Shown: positions 29,582 to 39,800 of the stretch, piece after piece
How the letters are laid out: every line of letters starts with the position of its first letter
Position numbering within the stretch: the first letter of the stretch is position 1
From: Corynebacterium riegelii
Lineage (GTDB): Bacteria > Actinomycetota > Actinomycetes > Mycobacteriales > Mycobacteriaceae
DNA: 64,000 bases
Assembly: GCF_016728505.1 (NCBI RefSeq)
Contig: NZ_CP068159.1
Location: 1,736,001-1,800,000, forward strand
Reading direction: 5' to 3'
Position numbers and translations under genes: made by a program
Notes under the pieces: model-generated
Databases searched by the model: none
Seen by the model: only the letters and a program-made list of their open reading frames with translations
What the model was told of the DNA's origin: nothing

Positions 29582-30985
29582 CTACTTCGTTTCAGGCTTT
29601 ACGGCCGGGAACTCACCAGTTTTGTACATTTCCTCGTACGCCTCCCAGTGAATCTCATCGCCCTTGGCCTCAGGCGCGCCCTCATAATCTTCGTGCTCCG
29701 GGTCGAGCGCAGGCGTATCCGCAATATCGAATTCACTGGAGCTATCCGCGTGCAAGTCAGCCGCAACTTCCTCCTGCACGGACTGCCACAGATCCTGCGT
29801 GTCCACGTGAGAATCCGCAGCCAGCTCATCAACCTCAGCGCGCTCGGCACGAGTTAGGTCCTCCATTGCCGGGTCGAGCTGAGTCTCAGCCAGCTCTGCA
29901 AGACGTTCGCGACGCTCCGTCTCATCCTGGATATTCTTGCGGTCACGGAACCACGCGACACCCATAGCCACGCCAAGCACCAGGCCAAGGTAACCAAGCA
30001 CCGGGTACACCCAGCCAACAAGATCGGCGAAGCCAATGAAGGACAGCGCGAAACCAACCATCACCGCCAAGAAGTAGTACAGGCGGAAACGCTTCGGGTT
30101 GCTGTGGCTAGTGCGGCGACCGATGGCGTAGAACATGCCAACAGCAGTGTTGTAAATCATCAGGTAGATCACGATGGAGACGAACACGCCAATAGACGGG
30201 TGCATGTTGTCAAAGACCATCAGCAGCGGCATATCTGCGCCCATGACGTTTTCCATGTTGGCAAACAGGATGAACGTGAGCATGAGCAGCAGTACCGCGA
30301 ACATGATGCCGCCGAGCAGGCCGCCCTTGCCCGCCTGGGCCGGGTTCATGTGGGAGCCGGCGAAGACGAGCATCATGGAGGCGTCCATAATCATGACCAG
30401 CGTGGCGTAGTTCAGTGCGGTAATAAACCAGTTACCAAACGTGCCCGAAGCCTGCGTGTTGGTCATTGCAAGCTCATTGATGTGCGCGAAATCAGACGGC
30501 ATGTTTGCCAACGTGATTGCAAACGCGCCAAGCAAGCAGATGATCAAAAGCGGAGTAATGAACGAGAACACGTCCGTGAGCTTGTCAATATCCAGCAAAC
30601 CTGACAGCAGGAGCAACACGACCATGATGGCCGAGCCAATCCACGTGTCCAGACCGAACTGCTGCTGCAAGTTTGCGCCCGCGCCGGCGACCATGACAAA
30701 GCCAATGCAGAACAGTGTAAAAATAGTGGTGACGTCCATGTACCTGGCCACCCACGGACGCGACACGCTCTTGAACACCGCGCTGTGGTCATCAGCCATG
30801 TAGTAGGAGCCAAGCTGGTAGACCCAGCCACTGAAGATGGCGATGGCGGCGCCCGCAATGGCCGCACCTACGATGCCCCAATAACCGAACGAGAGAAAGT
30901 ATTGAATGACTTCTTGGCCTGACGCGAAGCCGGCGCCGACCGTCAGGCCAACAAGCGCTAGCGCTACTTTTAAGGTTTTGGGCAT
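29582..30985 (-). CDS. YkvI-like APC-superfamily membrane transporter with acidic tail
   Basis: A 467-residue membrane protein. The first ~345 residues hold about ten hydrophobic segments, starting LALVGLTVGAGFASGQEVIQYF, a GAGFASGQE pattern typical of YkvI-like members of the APC superfamily. Residues ~350-467 are a highly charged, acidic cytoplasmic tail rich in Glu/Asp/Ala, with coiled-coil character in its first part. Substrate unknown; branched-chain amino acid or cation uptake are possible by superfamily only. It is monocistronic, with a terminator shared with gatB and a long repeat-rich region upstream. Confidence 0.75.
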   Translation of the reverse strand: MPKTLKVALALVGLTVGAGFASGQEVIQYFLSFGYWGIVGAAIAGAAIAIFSGWVYQLGSYYMADDHSAVFKSVSRPWVARYMDVTTIFTLFCIGFVMVAGAGANLQQQFGLDTWIGSAIMVVLLLLSGLLDIDKLTDVFSFITPLLIICLLGAFAITLANMPSDFAHINELAMTNTQASGTFGNWFITALNYATLVMIMDASMMLVFAGSHMNPAQAGKGGLLGGIMFAVLLLMLTFILFANMENVMGADMPLLMVFDNMHPSIGVFVSIVIYLMIYNTAVGMFYAIGRRTSHSNPKRFRLYYFLAVMVGFALSFIGFADLVGWVYPVLGYLGLVLGVAMGVAWFRDRKNIQDETERRERLAELAETQLDPAMEDLTRAERAEVDELAADSHVDTQDLWQSVQEEVAADLHADSSSEFDIADTPALDPEHEDYEGAPEAKGDEIHWEAYEEMYKTGEFPAVKPETK

Positions 30986-31112
30986 GAAGTTGTGTTTCCT
31001 TCCAAAAGTGGTTCTGTCACAAACGGGCCCGATGGTAACACTTTGAAATTAAAATGCCCCCAGATGGAACATGCAGCGTACAAAGCTGGAGGGCGTTGGA
31101 GGGTGGTTCCCG

Positions 31113-31158
31113 GGTGGATTTTTGTAAGCGACCCCGGGGTCATTTACAAAAACCCAGG
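31113..31158. repeat. Long imperfect palindrome
   Basis: Symmetry centre at 31135/31136: GACCCC/GGGGTC core, flanked by TTTTTGTAA and TTACAAAAA with two unpaired bases, then GGT/ACC. About 19 of 22 positions pair. Could be an operator or a hairpin in RNA. Confidence 0.7.
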
Positions 31159-31168
31159 TGGCGGTTTT

Positions 31169-31236
31169 CACTTCCGTAACAAACGGCTTTGGTTGCAATG
31201 AGGCTGGTGTGACGCGTGGGATTAGCGCAGGTCAGC
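31169..31236 (+). repeat. Direct repeat copy A (68 bp)
   Basis: Shares CCGTAACAAA, TTGCAATGAGGCT, GTGACGCGTGGGATTA and GCAGGTCAGC with copy B at 31314-31381; most differences are clustered in one central block. Confidence 0.8.
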
Positions 31237-31263
31237 AACCTAAATGAGCGGTATAGCTAACAA

Positions 31264-31308
31264 GGACACTGAAAACAAATGCGAAATCTTTCAGTGTCCT
31301 GGGGTTTT
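31264..31308 (+). terminator. Terminator-like hairpin between the repeats
   Basis: GGACACTGAAA (31264-31274) pairs perfectly with TTTCAGTGTCC (31289-31299), followed by TGGGGTTTT. Nothing annotated upstream on this strand ends here, so it may terminate a small RNA starting in copy A. Confidence 0.6.
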
Positions 31309-31313
31309 GAAGT

Positions 31314-31381
31314 CACATCCGTAACAAATCGAAATGTTTGCAATGAGGCTAAAGTGACGCGTGGGATTAACGCAGGTCAGC
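31314..31381 (+). repeat. Direct repeat copy B (68 bp)
   Basis: Same length as copy A, 145 bases downstream, roughly 80-85% identical by eye. Confidence 0.8.
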
Positions 31382-31396
31382 CCAGGCCCAACCCAC

Positions 31397-31864
31397 CTAC
31401 ATCCCCGGTGCCTTCGGGGTGTTGGTCATGATCTTGGCCATAATCTTCTTCAGCTGCTCGGCTTCCTTAGCGGTCACCTGCTCAAAGATGGTCCCACGGA
31501 TATGGGCGATCACTTCAGGGGTGGAGCGCACGACAAACTCCACACCGTCTTCAGTCAACGTGGCAAACGTAGAACGGCGGTCCTCGGCGCTGCGGTTACG
31601 TTCGGTAAAGCCGCGCTGCTCAAGGCGATCCATCACGTGTGACAGGCGTGAAGGCGACATCATCGTGGCGTCGGCGAGTTTAGACATCGTGGTGGTGTGG
31701 TTTTCCGCCTGGGCGATGGACAGCAGTGTCATGTAATCGGGCAGCCCCATTTTCTCTTGGCGTTTCAGGTGCTCATCCAGGCGTGCAGGCACCCAGGAAA
31801 CAAATGTCCAGAGGGTGCGCCAGACGTCTGCATCGTGATCTTCCAGCCAATGAAAACGTTCCAT
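31397..31864 (-). CDS. MarR-family transcriptional regulator
   Basis: A 155-residue winged-helix regulator. Recognition region: TTTMSKLADATMMSPSRLSHVMDRLEQRGFTERNRSAEDRRST, with the MarR wing D-R-R. Start MERFHWLED at 31864; earlier in-frame codons overlap the divergent acetyltransferase. It is divergent from the GNAT gene at 31906 with 41 bases between, so it may control that gene and itself. Ligand unknown. Confidence 0.88.
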   Translation of the reverse strand: MERFHWLEDHDADVWRTLWTFVSWVPARLDEHLKRQEKMGLPDYMTLLSIAQAENHTTTMSKLADATMMSPSRLSHVMDRLEQRGFTERNRSAEDRRSTFATLTEDGVEFVVRSTPEVIAHIRGTIFEQVTAKEAEQLKKIMAKIMTNTPKAPGM

Positions 31865-31905
31865 GGCAGTGACTTTAATACAGGGGTGAAAAGTATGGTT
31901 GAACC

Positions 31906-32379
31906 ATGTTGAATATTCGCCCCGCAGTGGAATCAGACGTTCCTGAGATCTTCGCAATGATCAATGAGCTTGCGGAATACGAGAAAGCTCCGGATGAAGT
32001 CACCTCCACTGAAGAAGACGTGCGTACCCACCTGTTTGGGGAGAACCCGCGCGTTTACACCCTCATCGCGGAGGTCGACGGCAAGGTGCAGGGGATGGCC
32101 ATGTGGTTTTTGAATTACTCCACGTGGCACGGCCGTCACGGCATCTGGTTGGAGGACCTGTACGTGCGTGAACAGGCGCGCGGGAATGGAATTGGGACTG
32201 CTTTGCTCAAAGCACTGGCAAAGATTGCTGTGGACAATGATTACAGGCGTGTGGAGTGGACGGTGTTGAGGTGGAACGAGCCGTCGATAGGCTTCTATAG
32301 CTCCATCGGTGCCCATGACATGGGGGAGTGGACCACTATGCGCCTAGATGGGGAGGCGCTGAAAACGCTCGGTAGTTAA
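31906..32379 (+). CDS. GNAT acetyltransferase (diamine/SSAT-like)
   Basis: A 157-residue enzyme. It opens LNIRPAVESDVPEIFAMINELAEYEKAPDEV and has WLEDLYVREQARGNGIGTALLKALAKIA, the acetyl-CoA loop, and RVEWTVLRWNEPSIGFYSSIGA near the end, a pattern characteristic of spermidine/diamine N-acetyltransferases. Substrate by family only. Divergent partner of the MarR gene. Confidence 0.85.
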   Translation: MLNIRPAVESDVPEIFAMINELAEYEKAPDEVTSTEEDVRTHLFGENPRVYTLIAEVDGKVQGMAMWFLNYSTWHGRHGIWLEDLYVREQARGNGIGTALLKALAKIAVDNDYRRVEWTVLRWNEPSIGFYSSIGAHDMGEWTTMRLDGEALKTLGS

Positions 32380-32444
32380 CCCGGTTGGGAACACGCCGTT
32401 TGTCATGCAGAGTTGGATAGGAAAACTCGCATAGTTTAGGGGGT

Positions 32445-33233
32445 ATGGCAACCGATAATCAGCGCGATCATTTGCGCGACGCTACGCCCGAAGATTTCTC
32501 GCACGACGAAGTGCCGGCCTACACTCCTGGAACGGACCCGGTGGGCACCGCAGAGACGGAGGTATTTGCAGCCTCCACGCCGGCTGCGCCCGCAGCTACA
32601 GGCGAAACCGCTGCAATTGACCGTGAACCGCAGTACATTGCTCCCGCTGCGCCGGTGTATGACGAGGTCACGGTTGTATCGGATCCGGTTGTAGAGGAAC
32701 CTGTGGTCGCCCCAGTTGGCCGCGGAACCATTGACTTTGGTTTGCTGCTGCTTCGCCTGTTGGTGGGCGGTTACCTCACGGTGCGTGCGATCGCTACCTT
32801 TTTCAACTTGGGTTCCTCCGGCGGCATTGGTGCGCTGGAGAGCGCGTACGCCAATTACCCGTTCGGCAACGGCATGGCAATTATCGTTCCTACGCTGGAG
32901 CTGACTGCGGGTGTGTTCCTGATTCTTGGTTTGATCACCCCGGTCGCGGCAGCGGTTGGTGTGGCAGTCACGGGTTTTGAGGCACTGCACGCGTTGACCG
33001 CGGCAGACGGTGGCTGGAGCCTTTTGCTTACCGACGCCACCGTGATCCTCCCAACCCTCCTCCTCGGCCTCACCTTCGCCCTGACCTTTACCGGCCCGGG
33101 CCTCTACAGCGTGGACACTGGTAGGGGATGGGCGCGTCGACCGTTGGCGTCGTCCTGGATCTGCGCCCTGCTTGGGCTGGCCGCAGCCGGCGCTATCTGG
33201 TGGTTCGGCGCCGGCGTCAACCCGCTGGCATAA
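32445..33233 (+). CDS. DoxX-family membrane protein
   Basis: A 262-residue protein with an acidic, Ala/Pro-rich N-terminal tail (residues 1-90) followed by four hydrophobic segments. The DoxX core starts DFGLLLLRLLVGGYLTVRAIATFF and contains GLITPVAAAVGVAV. DoxX proteins are linked with thiosulfate:quinone chemistry and with redox homeostasis complexes in actinobacteria; no partner is present here. Monocistronic, convergent with ilvD. Confidence 0.8.
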   Translation: MATDNQRDHLRDATPEDFSHDEVPAYTPGTDPVGTAETEVFAASTPAAPAATGETAAIDREPQYIAPAAPVYDEVTVVSDPVVEEPVVAPVGRGTIDFGLLLLRLLVGGYLTVRAIATFFNLGSSGGIGALESAYANYPFGNGMAIIVPTLELTAGVFLILGLITPVAAAVGVAVTGFEALHALTAADGGWSLLLTDATVILPTLLLGLTFALTFTGPGLYSVDTGRGWARRPLASSWICALLGLAAAGAIWWFGAGVNPLA

Positions 33234-33270
33234 AGCCGCGTAAACCGCGTCAACCGTGGCTTAGGCCGCG

Positions 33271-35109
33271 TTAATCAACTTGGCGGACAGCGCCCTTATC
33301 GGCGCTGGTCGCCATTTTTGCGTATGCGCGCAGTGCCTTCGATACGTGGCGGGTGCGGTTCGGCGTCCACGGGTTGTCCGACGCTTCCATTTCCTCGCGG
33401 CGGCGGGCCAGCTCCTCATCGTCCACAACCAGGCGCAGCTCACGGTTGGCTACGGAGATGGCGATGATGTCGCCGTTTTGTACTAGGCCGATCAGGCCGC
33501 CATGTGCAGCCTCGGGGGAGATGTGGCCGATGGACAGGCCGGAGGTGCCGCCGGAAAAGCGGCCGTCTGTAATCAGCGCGCACTTCTTGCCCAAGCCAGC
33601 GCCCTTGAGGAAGGACGTGGGGTGCAGCATCTCCTGCATGCCCGGACCGCCGGAGGGACCCTCGTAGCGGATGACCACAACCTCGCCCTCCAAGACCTCG
33701 CGGTTGAGGATCATGGACACTGCCTGCTCCTGAGAATCCACAACGCGGGCAGGACCGGAGAACTCCCAGAGGCCTTCCTCCACGCCGGCGGTCTTCAAAA
33801 TTGCGCCGTCCGGTGCGAGGTTACCGCGCAGGACGACTAGGCCGCCGTCGGAAGTAATCGGGTGCTCAACGTCGTGGATCACGCCGTTTGCGGAGTCGGT
33901 GTCCAACGACTCCCAGCGGGCGGACTGGCTAAACGCCTCCGTCGTACGCGTGCCGCCCGGAGCCGCGTGGAACAACTCCACGGCCTCCGGAAGCGGGGAA
34001 GCGCCGCGAATATCCCAGTCGCCCAGCCAGGCGTCGAGGGAATTGTAGGAGACCGAGTGCACGTCATCATGCAGAAGCCCCGCACGGTGCAGCTCGCCCA
34101 GGATCGCCGGGATGCCGCCGGCGCGGTGGACGTCCTCCACGTGGGCGTCGCCATTCGGTGCCACCTTGGACAGGCACGGGATCTGGTGGGAGAGCTCATC
34201 AATATCGGCAAGGTCAAAGTCCACCTCACCCTCCTGCGCCGCAGCGAGGATGTGCAAGATGGTGTTGGTGGAGCCGCCCATGGCCATATCCAGCGCCATG
34301 GCGTTGCGGAACGCGTGCTCGGTGGCAATGGAGCGCGGGAGAACCGACTCGTCGCCTTCGCCGTAGTAGCGGTTGCACAGCTCAACGATCTTGGAACCAG
34401 CCTGCTCAAACAGTGCGCGGCGTGCGGTGTGGGTAGCCAGCGTTGTGCCGTTGCCGGGCAGCGACAGGCCCAGTGCCTCGGTCAGGCAATTCATGGAGTT
34501 GGCGGTGAACATACCGGAGCAGGAACCGCAGGTGGGGCAGGCGTTGTTGGCAATGTCGTCGAGCTGCGCATCGCTGACTGAGTCGTTCGCGGACAGCGCG
34601 ATAGCGTCGATCAGGTCAGACTTCGGCTTGACCACATCACCCGCGTTGATGGCCTTGCCAGCCTCCATCGGTCCGCCGGAGACAAACACTGCCGGGATGT
34701 TGAGACGCATCGCGGCGTTGAGCATGCCCGGGGTGATCTTGTCGCAGTTGGAGATGCACACCATCGCATCCACGGTGTGGGCATTGCACATGTACTCCAC
34801 GGAATCCGAGATGATCTCGCGGCTGGGCAGAGAGTAGAGCATGCCAGCATGCCCCATGGCAATGCCGTCATCAACGGCGATGGTGTTGAACTCCTTCGGC
34901 ACACCACCAGCGGCACGAACCGCGTCCGCAACAATGTCGCCGACATTCTTCAGGTGGACGTGGCCCGGCACAAACTGGGTGTAGGAGTTCACAATTGCCA
35001 CGATCGGCTTGCCAAACTCGTTTTCCTCAGTGCCGGTGGCACGCCACAGGGCGCGCGCGCCAGCTGCTTGGCGGCCGATGGTGGTGACGCGTGAGCGGAG
35101 GGGGATCAT
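33271..35109 (-). CDS. ilvD: Dihydroxy-acid dehydratase
   Basis: A 612-residue Fe-S enzyme, third common step of isoleucine and valine synthesis. Cluster Cys in [13 protein letters not shown] and [39 protein letters not shown] near the C-terminus is an IlvD/Edd signature. Standard length. The PH-like gene upstream on the same strand ends 12 bases before the start... it is transcribed first, so ilvD is probably the second gene of that unit. It lies next to ilvBN and ilvC, which are on the other strand. Confidence 0.95.
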   Translation of the reverse strand: MIPLRSRVTTIGRQAAGARALWRATGTEENEFGKPIVAIVNSYTQFVPGHVHLKNVGDIVADAVRAAGGVPKEFNTIAVDDGIAMGHAGMLYSLPSREIISDSVEYMCNAHTVDAMVCISNCDKITPGMLNAAMRLNIPAVFVSGGPMEAGKAINAGDVVKPKSDLIDAIALSANDSVSDAQLDDIANNACPTCGSCSGMFTANSMNCLTEALGLSLPGNGTTLATHTARRALFEQAGSKIVELCNRYYGEGDESVLPRSIATEHAFRNAMALDMAMGGSTNTILHILAAAQEGEVDFDLADIDELSHQIPCLSKVAPNGDAHVEDVHRAGGIPAILGELHRAGLLHDDVHSVSYNSLDAWLGDWDIRGASPLPEAVELFHAAPGGTRTTEAFSQSARWESLDTDSANGVIHDVEHPITSDGGLVVLRGNLAPDGAILKTAGVEEGLWEFSGPARVVDSQEQAVSMILNREVLEGEVVVIRYEGPSGGPGMQEMLHPTSFLKGAGLGKKCALITDGRFSGGTSGLSIGHISPEAAHGGLIGLVQNGDIIAISVANRELRLVVDDEELARRREEMEASDNPWTPNRTRHVSKALRAYAKMATSADKGAVRQVD

Positions 35110-35121
35110 GGGGGTACTCCT

Positions 35122-35673
35122 TTAGTTCTGGCTATTGGCGGGGTTATCAGCGGGGTTATCAGCGGGGCGCGGGCCGGGCATATCCGGATGCTCCTTTAAG
35201 TACTCTTCGTACTCGTCCTGGTCGAGCAATACGCTATAGCCCTCTTTGTCAATGACTTCGTACTTGCCGTCAGAAGACTCGGCGGCCTGCGTAATCACAT
35301 CTGCGATGCGGCCGCGGGAGGCTTCTGCCAGATCAGGCAGGGTGTTGAAGGTGATGCCGGGCATGGGGTACTCGCGGCCGTCGACAGTTGTGGCAAGTGC
35401 CTTGCTGCCCTTAAAACTCACACCCTTGAGCTGGTCCCATGCAAGCGAGACGTTCTTGCGCAACAGGTAGTTGATGGAAATGCCCGAATCAGAAATCGTG
35501 GTCTTGGCGTTGAAGATCCACACAAGAGCGAAGATGGGGAATATCAGGACCCATCCCAGTTTGAGGGGGGCCCACAAAATACCAATCAGGGCAATGCCCG
35601 TCATCATTGCAATAGCGATGACGTGCTCTCTAGAGGGGCGGAAAATACGGGGAGCATCGGTCATTCCTGACAT
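35122..35673 (-). CDS. Small membrane protein with PH-like domain
   Basis: A ~183-residue protein with two adjacent hydrophobic segments (about residues 15-50) followed by a PH-like low-molecular-weight domain (TTISDSGISINYLLRKNVSLAWDQLKGVSF). The C-terminus is acidic then Pro/Asn-rich (DNPADNPANSQ). Start MSGMTDAPR at 35673 was chosen; ATG 35664 is an alternative. It sits directly upstream of ilvD on the same strand, an arrangement kept in other corynebacteria. Function unknown. Confidence 0.75.
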   Translation of the reverse strand: MSGMTDAPRIFRPSREHVIAIAMMTGIALIGILWAPLKLGWVLIFPIFALVWIFNAKTTISDSGISINYLLRKNVSLAWDQLKGVSFKGSKALATTVDGREYPMPGITFNTLPDLAEASRGRIADVITQAAESSDGKYEVIDKEGYSVLLDQDEYEEYLKEHPDMPGPRPADNPADNPANSQN

Positions 35674-35733
35674 GGTAGTCAACGCGTATGAAAAAAATTA
35701 CTCACTATCGCATATATGCGTAGCAAAGCTGTG

Positions 35734-35739
35734 TATTAT
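35734..35739 (+). promoter_or_regulatory. -10 element of the ilvB leader transcript
   Basis: TATTAT lies 8 bases before the leader ATG (35747), so transcription would start at or next to that ATG, giving a leaderless leader-peptide mRNA. No clear -35 is visible. Confidence 0.55.
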
Positions 35740-35746
35740 TTAACGC

Positions 35747-35800
35747 ATGATCACGACGCGACTTGTAGTAGTAGTAATTCCGATGCGGCGCTTGCCGTAA
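35747..35800 (+). CDS. ilvB leader peptide (attenuator)
   Basis: A 17-residue peptide MITTRLVVVVIPMRRLP. Four consecutive Val codons (GTA GTA GTA GTA) plus Leu and two Ile make it sensitive to branched-chain aminoacyl-tRNA supply. It closely resembles the known C. glutamicum ilvB leader peptide. Ribosome stalling at the Val run would prevent formation of the terminator at 35835. Confidence 0.9.
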   Translation: MITTRLVVVVIPMRRLP

Positions 35801-35834
35801 GCGGGTTGCACTCAAAGCTAGCCGCAAACCAAGC

Positions 35835-35870
35835 GCCCTCGAGAGCTTCTAGCTCGCTCGAGGGCTTTTT
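35835..35870 (+). terminator. Attenuator terminator of ilvB
   Basis: GCCCTCGAG (35835-35843) pairs with CTCGAGGGC (35857-35865), followed by TTTTTG. It stands 35 bases after the leader peptide stop and 50 bases before ilvB. The inner AGCTTCTAGCT offers alternative pairing. Confidence 0.9.
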
Positions 35871-35921
35871 GTTTGTGTGATCGAATTCCGTGAATAAGAC
35901 ATGAAGAAGGAGCTTTGTATC

Positions 35922-37775
35922 GTGGCAGCATCACCGCAGCCCGCAGCCGAAGCCGCAGCGCCTGGACCGGAGGTTATGACTGGCGCTGACGCTACGGTTC
36001 GTAGTTTGGAAGAACTTGGGGTTGACATTGTGTTCGGCCTTCCTGGCGGTGCCGTGTTGCCGCTGTACGATGCGCTGTCTCGCGCGCGTACGCTGCGTCA
36101 CGTGCTGGTGCGCCATGAGCAGGGCGCAGGCCACGCAGCGGAAGGCTATGCAGTGGCGTCCGGCAAGGTCGGCGTTTGTATTGCTACGTCCGGCCCAGGT
36201 GCAACCAACCTGGTGACCGCACTGGCGGATGCGTACTTGGATTCGGTGCCCATCGTTGCCATTACCGGCCAGGTGGGCTCTCCCTTGATTGGTACGGATG
36301 CTTTCCAGGAGGCAGACATCCGCGGTATCACCATGCCTATTACTAAGCACAACTACATGGTGACCGATGTTGAGGACATCCCGGCGACGCTGAACGCAGC
36401 GTTCCACATTGCCTCGACTGGCCGCCCGGGACCTGTGCTTGTGGATATCCCGAAGGACGTCCAGGCGCAGATGGTGGAATTTAACTGGCCGCCGGAGCTG
36501 GACCTGCCGGGGTATAAGCCGAATACGAAGCCGCACAACCGCCAGATCTCCCAGGCCGCAAAGATGATCTCTGAGGCTAAGCGCCCGGTGCTGTACATCG
36601 GTGGTGGTGTGGTGAAGGCGGAGGCGCATAAGGAGCTTCTGGAGTTCGCCGAGATCACCGGCATCCCGGTGGTTACCACCTTGATGGCGCTCGGTGCGTT
36701 CCCGCAGCATCACCCGCTCTACATGGGTATGCCGGGTATGCACGGCTCGGTGCCCGCGGTCGGCTCGCTGCAGGAGTCTGACTTGCTCATTGCTATTGGC
36801 ACGCGTTTCGACGATCGCGTGACCGGCGACACCGACACCTTCGCACCCCTGGCAAAGACCATCCATGCCGATATTGACCCGGCTGAGGTGGGCAAGATCC
36901 GCGAGGTGGATGTGCCGATCGTGGGGGATGCGAAGCGTGTACTTGCACAGCTGACGGATGCGTTCCGTGACTCCAAGCGCAACGCTGCGCCACAGATTGA
37001 TGAGTGGATCGCTCGCTTGGAAGATTTGAAGGAGCGTTTCCCGCGTGGCTATGACGAGCAGTCTGACGGCAAGCTGTCCCCGCAGTTTGTCATTGAGACG
37101 CTGTCGAAGGTTGTTGGCACGGACGCCATCTACGTTGCTGGCGTGGGTCAGCACCAGATGTGGTCCGCACAGTTCATTGACTTTGACCGTCCGCGCCACT
37201 GGCTCAACTCTGGCGGTCTGGGCACGATGGGCTACGCCATCCCAGCGGCGCTCGGCGCGAAGGCTGGTTGCCCGGAGAAGGAAGTGTGGGCCGTTGACGG
37301 TGACGGCTGCTTCCAGATGACCAACCAGGAAATCACCACGGCCGCACTTGAGGGCTTCCCGTTCAAAGTTGCGCTGATTAATAACGGCAATCTTGGCATG
37401 GTGCGCCAGTGGCAGACCCTGTTCTATGACGGAACGTATTCCCACACCAAGCTTGGCGGCAATGCAGAGCAGTACGTGCCGGATTTTGTAAAGCTCAGCG
37501 AAGCACTGGGCGCGGAGGCGATCCGCGTGACCACGAAGGAAGAGGTCATTCCGGCGATTGAGCGCGCACGCGAGATCAATGACCGCCCTGTGGTGGTGGA
37601 GTTCATTGTTGGTGAGGACGCGCAGGTGTGGCCGATGATTGCGGCCGGTGCGTCTAACTCTGACATGCAGTATGCGCTTGGCATGCGTCCATTTTTTGAC
37701 CTGGAGGAGTCCGCGGCAGAGTCGCCGGCGGCAATCCATGAGGCTATCGATGAAATCACGGAGGAGAACCGCTAA
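35922..37775 (+). CDS. ilvB: Acetolactate (acetohydroxyacid) synthase, large subunit
   Basis: A 617-residue ThDP enzyme making acetolactate and acetohydroxybutyrate. ThDP-activating Glu in [17 protein letters not shown]-contact region [12 protein letters not shown]; ThDP/Mg motif [18 protein letters not shown]...NNGNLG. The start GTG 35922 (MAASPQ) is preferred to ATG 35901 because AAGGAG lies 9-10 bases upstream of GTG and would be inside the longer frame. It is controlled by the leader at 35747. ilvN overlaps its stop by one base. Confidence 0.95.
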   Translation: MAASPQPAAEAAAPGPEVMTGADATVRSLEELGVDIVFGLPGGAVLPLYDALSRARTLRHVLVRHEQGAGHAAEGYAVASGKVGVCIATSGPGATNLVTALADAYLDSVPIVAITGQVGSPLIGTDAFQEADIRGITMPITKHNYMVTDVEDIPATLNAAFHIASTGRPGPVLVDIPKDVQAQMVEFNWPPELDLPGYKPNTKPHNRQISQAAKMISEAKRPVLYIGGGVVKAEAHKELLEFAEITGIPVVTTLMALGAFPQHHPLYMGMPGMHGSVPAVGSLQESDLLIAIGTRFDDRVTGDTDTFAPLAKTIHADIDPAEVGKIREVDVPIVGDAKRVLAQLTDAFRDSKRNAAPQIDEWIARLEDLKERFPRGYDEQSDGKLSPQFVIETLSKVVGTDAIYVAGVGQHQMWSAQFIDFDRPRHWLNSGGLGTMGYAIPAALGAKAGCPEKEVWAVDGDGCFQMTNQEITTAALEGFPFKVALINNGNLGMVRQWQTLFYDGTYSHTKLGGNAEQYVPDFVKLSEALGAEAIRVTTKEEVIPAIERAREINDRPVVVEFIVGEDAQVWPMIAAGASNSDMQYALGMRPFFDLEESAAESPAAIHEAIDEITEENR

Positions 37776-38302
37776 TGGCACACGAAGACGAGACCACTCG
37801 CAATATCCTCTCCGTGCTGGTGTTGGATGTAGACGGCATCATCACCCGCGTTACGGCACTGTTTACACGCCGTGGTTACAACCTGGTGTCCTTGGTGTCC
37901 GCGAAGACGGAGACGGAAGGTATTAACCGTCTGACCATTGTGGTGGACGCTTCCGAGTATGCAATCGAGCAGATCACCAAGCAGCTGAACAAGCTCATCC
38001 AGGTGCTTAAGGTGCTTCGGCTTGAAGACGATCAGACGATCGCGCGTTCCCTGCTTCTGGTCAAGGTCAACGCGACGAACCAGACGCGTGCCCAGGTTGT
38101 GGAAACCGCGAACATCTTCCGCGCCCGCGTGGTGGATGTGTCGCCGGAGTCTGTGGTTATTGAGGCCACGGGCACTCCGGAGAAGTTGCGTGCATTCCTG
38201 GATGTCATTGAAACCTTTGGCATCCGTGAAATGGTTCGTTCCGGCCAGGTTGCGCTCAACCGTGGGTCCAAGACGTTGGCTCCGTCCAAGAAAAACAATT
38301 AA
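37775..38302 (+). CDS. ilvN: Acetolactate synthase, small regulatory subunit
   Basis: A 175-residue ACT-domain subunit giving valine feedback inhibition. ACT1: ILSVLVLDVDGIITRVTALFTRRGYNLVSLVS; a second ACT-like half follows. ATG shares its A with the ilvB stop (TAATG). Cotranscribed with ilvB. Confidence 0.95.
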   Translation: MAHEDETTRNILSVLVLDVDGIITRVTALFTRRGYNLVSLVSAKTETEGINRLTIVVDASEYAIEQITKQLNKLIQVLKVLRLEDDQTIARSLLLVKVNATNQTRAQVVETANIFRARVVDVSPESVVIEATGTPEKLRAFLDVIETFGIREMVRSGQVALNRGSKTLAPSKKNN

Positions 38303-38327
38303 CTTTTTGCGAGCTGTGGCCACATAG

Positions 38328-39407
<1,080 letters not shown>

Positions 39408-39445
39408 GTCGTTGTAGTCTGCACAGGTTTCACAGTTTGTGCTTG

Positions 39446-39490
39446 AAGCCCCCGGTTCGCCCCGTTATTGCGGGCGGTGCGGGGGCTTTT
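39446..39490 (+). terminator. Terminator after ilvC
   Basis: AAGCCCCCG pairs with CGGGGGCTT, followed by TT; the loop contains a second small stem (CGCCCCG...CGGGCGG). Confidence 0.85.
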
Positions 39491-39733
39491 CGCTTGCTAT
39501 CCGACTTTTAGCGTTGGCGAACAATGTCCCCGCCCGGCAGCTGGCCAACGTGTATCAGCGGTGCAACGTTTATGCAGGTAGGGGCGGTGGATTTCCGGAC
39601 AAGGTATCCGTTCTGGATAGATCTGTTCGCGGCATAATCTAAACATCGGATAGCAAACATCGGATAGCCCGAATGGATGCCTGGGGACCTTCGCGCTGAA
39701 GCCCGGGGGAGGCGGTGGGGGGAGTTGTCAATG
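39491..39733. other. Intergenic region with 14-base tandem repeat
   Basis: No gene is supported. AAACATCGGATAGC occurs twice in tandem at about 39642-39669 and its core recurs inverted (GCTATCCG) at 39496. A possible -10 (CATAAT) precedes the repeat. Function unknown. Confidence 0.5.
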
Positions 39734-39767
39734 AAAAACCCCGGCCCGCCATGCGGCGAGTCGGGGT
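39734..39767 (-). terminator. Terminator of the repeat-containing membrane protein gene
   Basis: Read on the - strand: CCCCGACTCGCCGC-ATG-GCGGGCCGGGG followed by TTTTTC; it ends about 35 bases after that gene's stop. Confidence 0.8.
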
Positions 39768-39800
39768 ATATGCGTCTAGCTCAACGCTAGAGGCGGCAGG

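Larger units (their letters stand above)
30986..31396. other. 411-base intergenic region with palindrome, terminator-like hairpin and direct repeats
   Basis: No gene is supported. It contains a long imperfect palindrome (31113-31158), two 68-base direct repeats (31169-31236 and 31314-31381) and, between them, a hairpin with T-rich end (31264-31308). Together these could mark a small RNA with its promoter in the repeat, or regulatory DNA for the YkvI-like transporter. Confidence 0.7.

Noticed and set aside
30992..31201. 69-codon frame in the 31-kb intergenic region
   Set aside because: No SD, spans the palindrome and repeat, no recognizable sequence.
39439..39642. 67-codon frame downstream of ilvC
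   Set aside because: Begins inside the ilvC terminator and has no SD.
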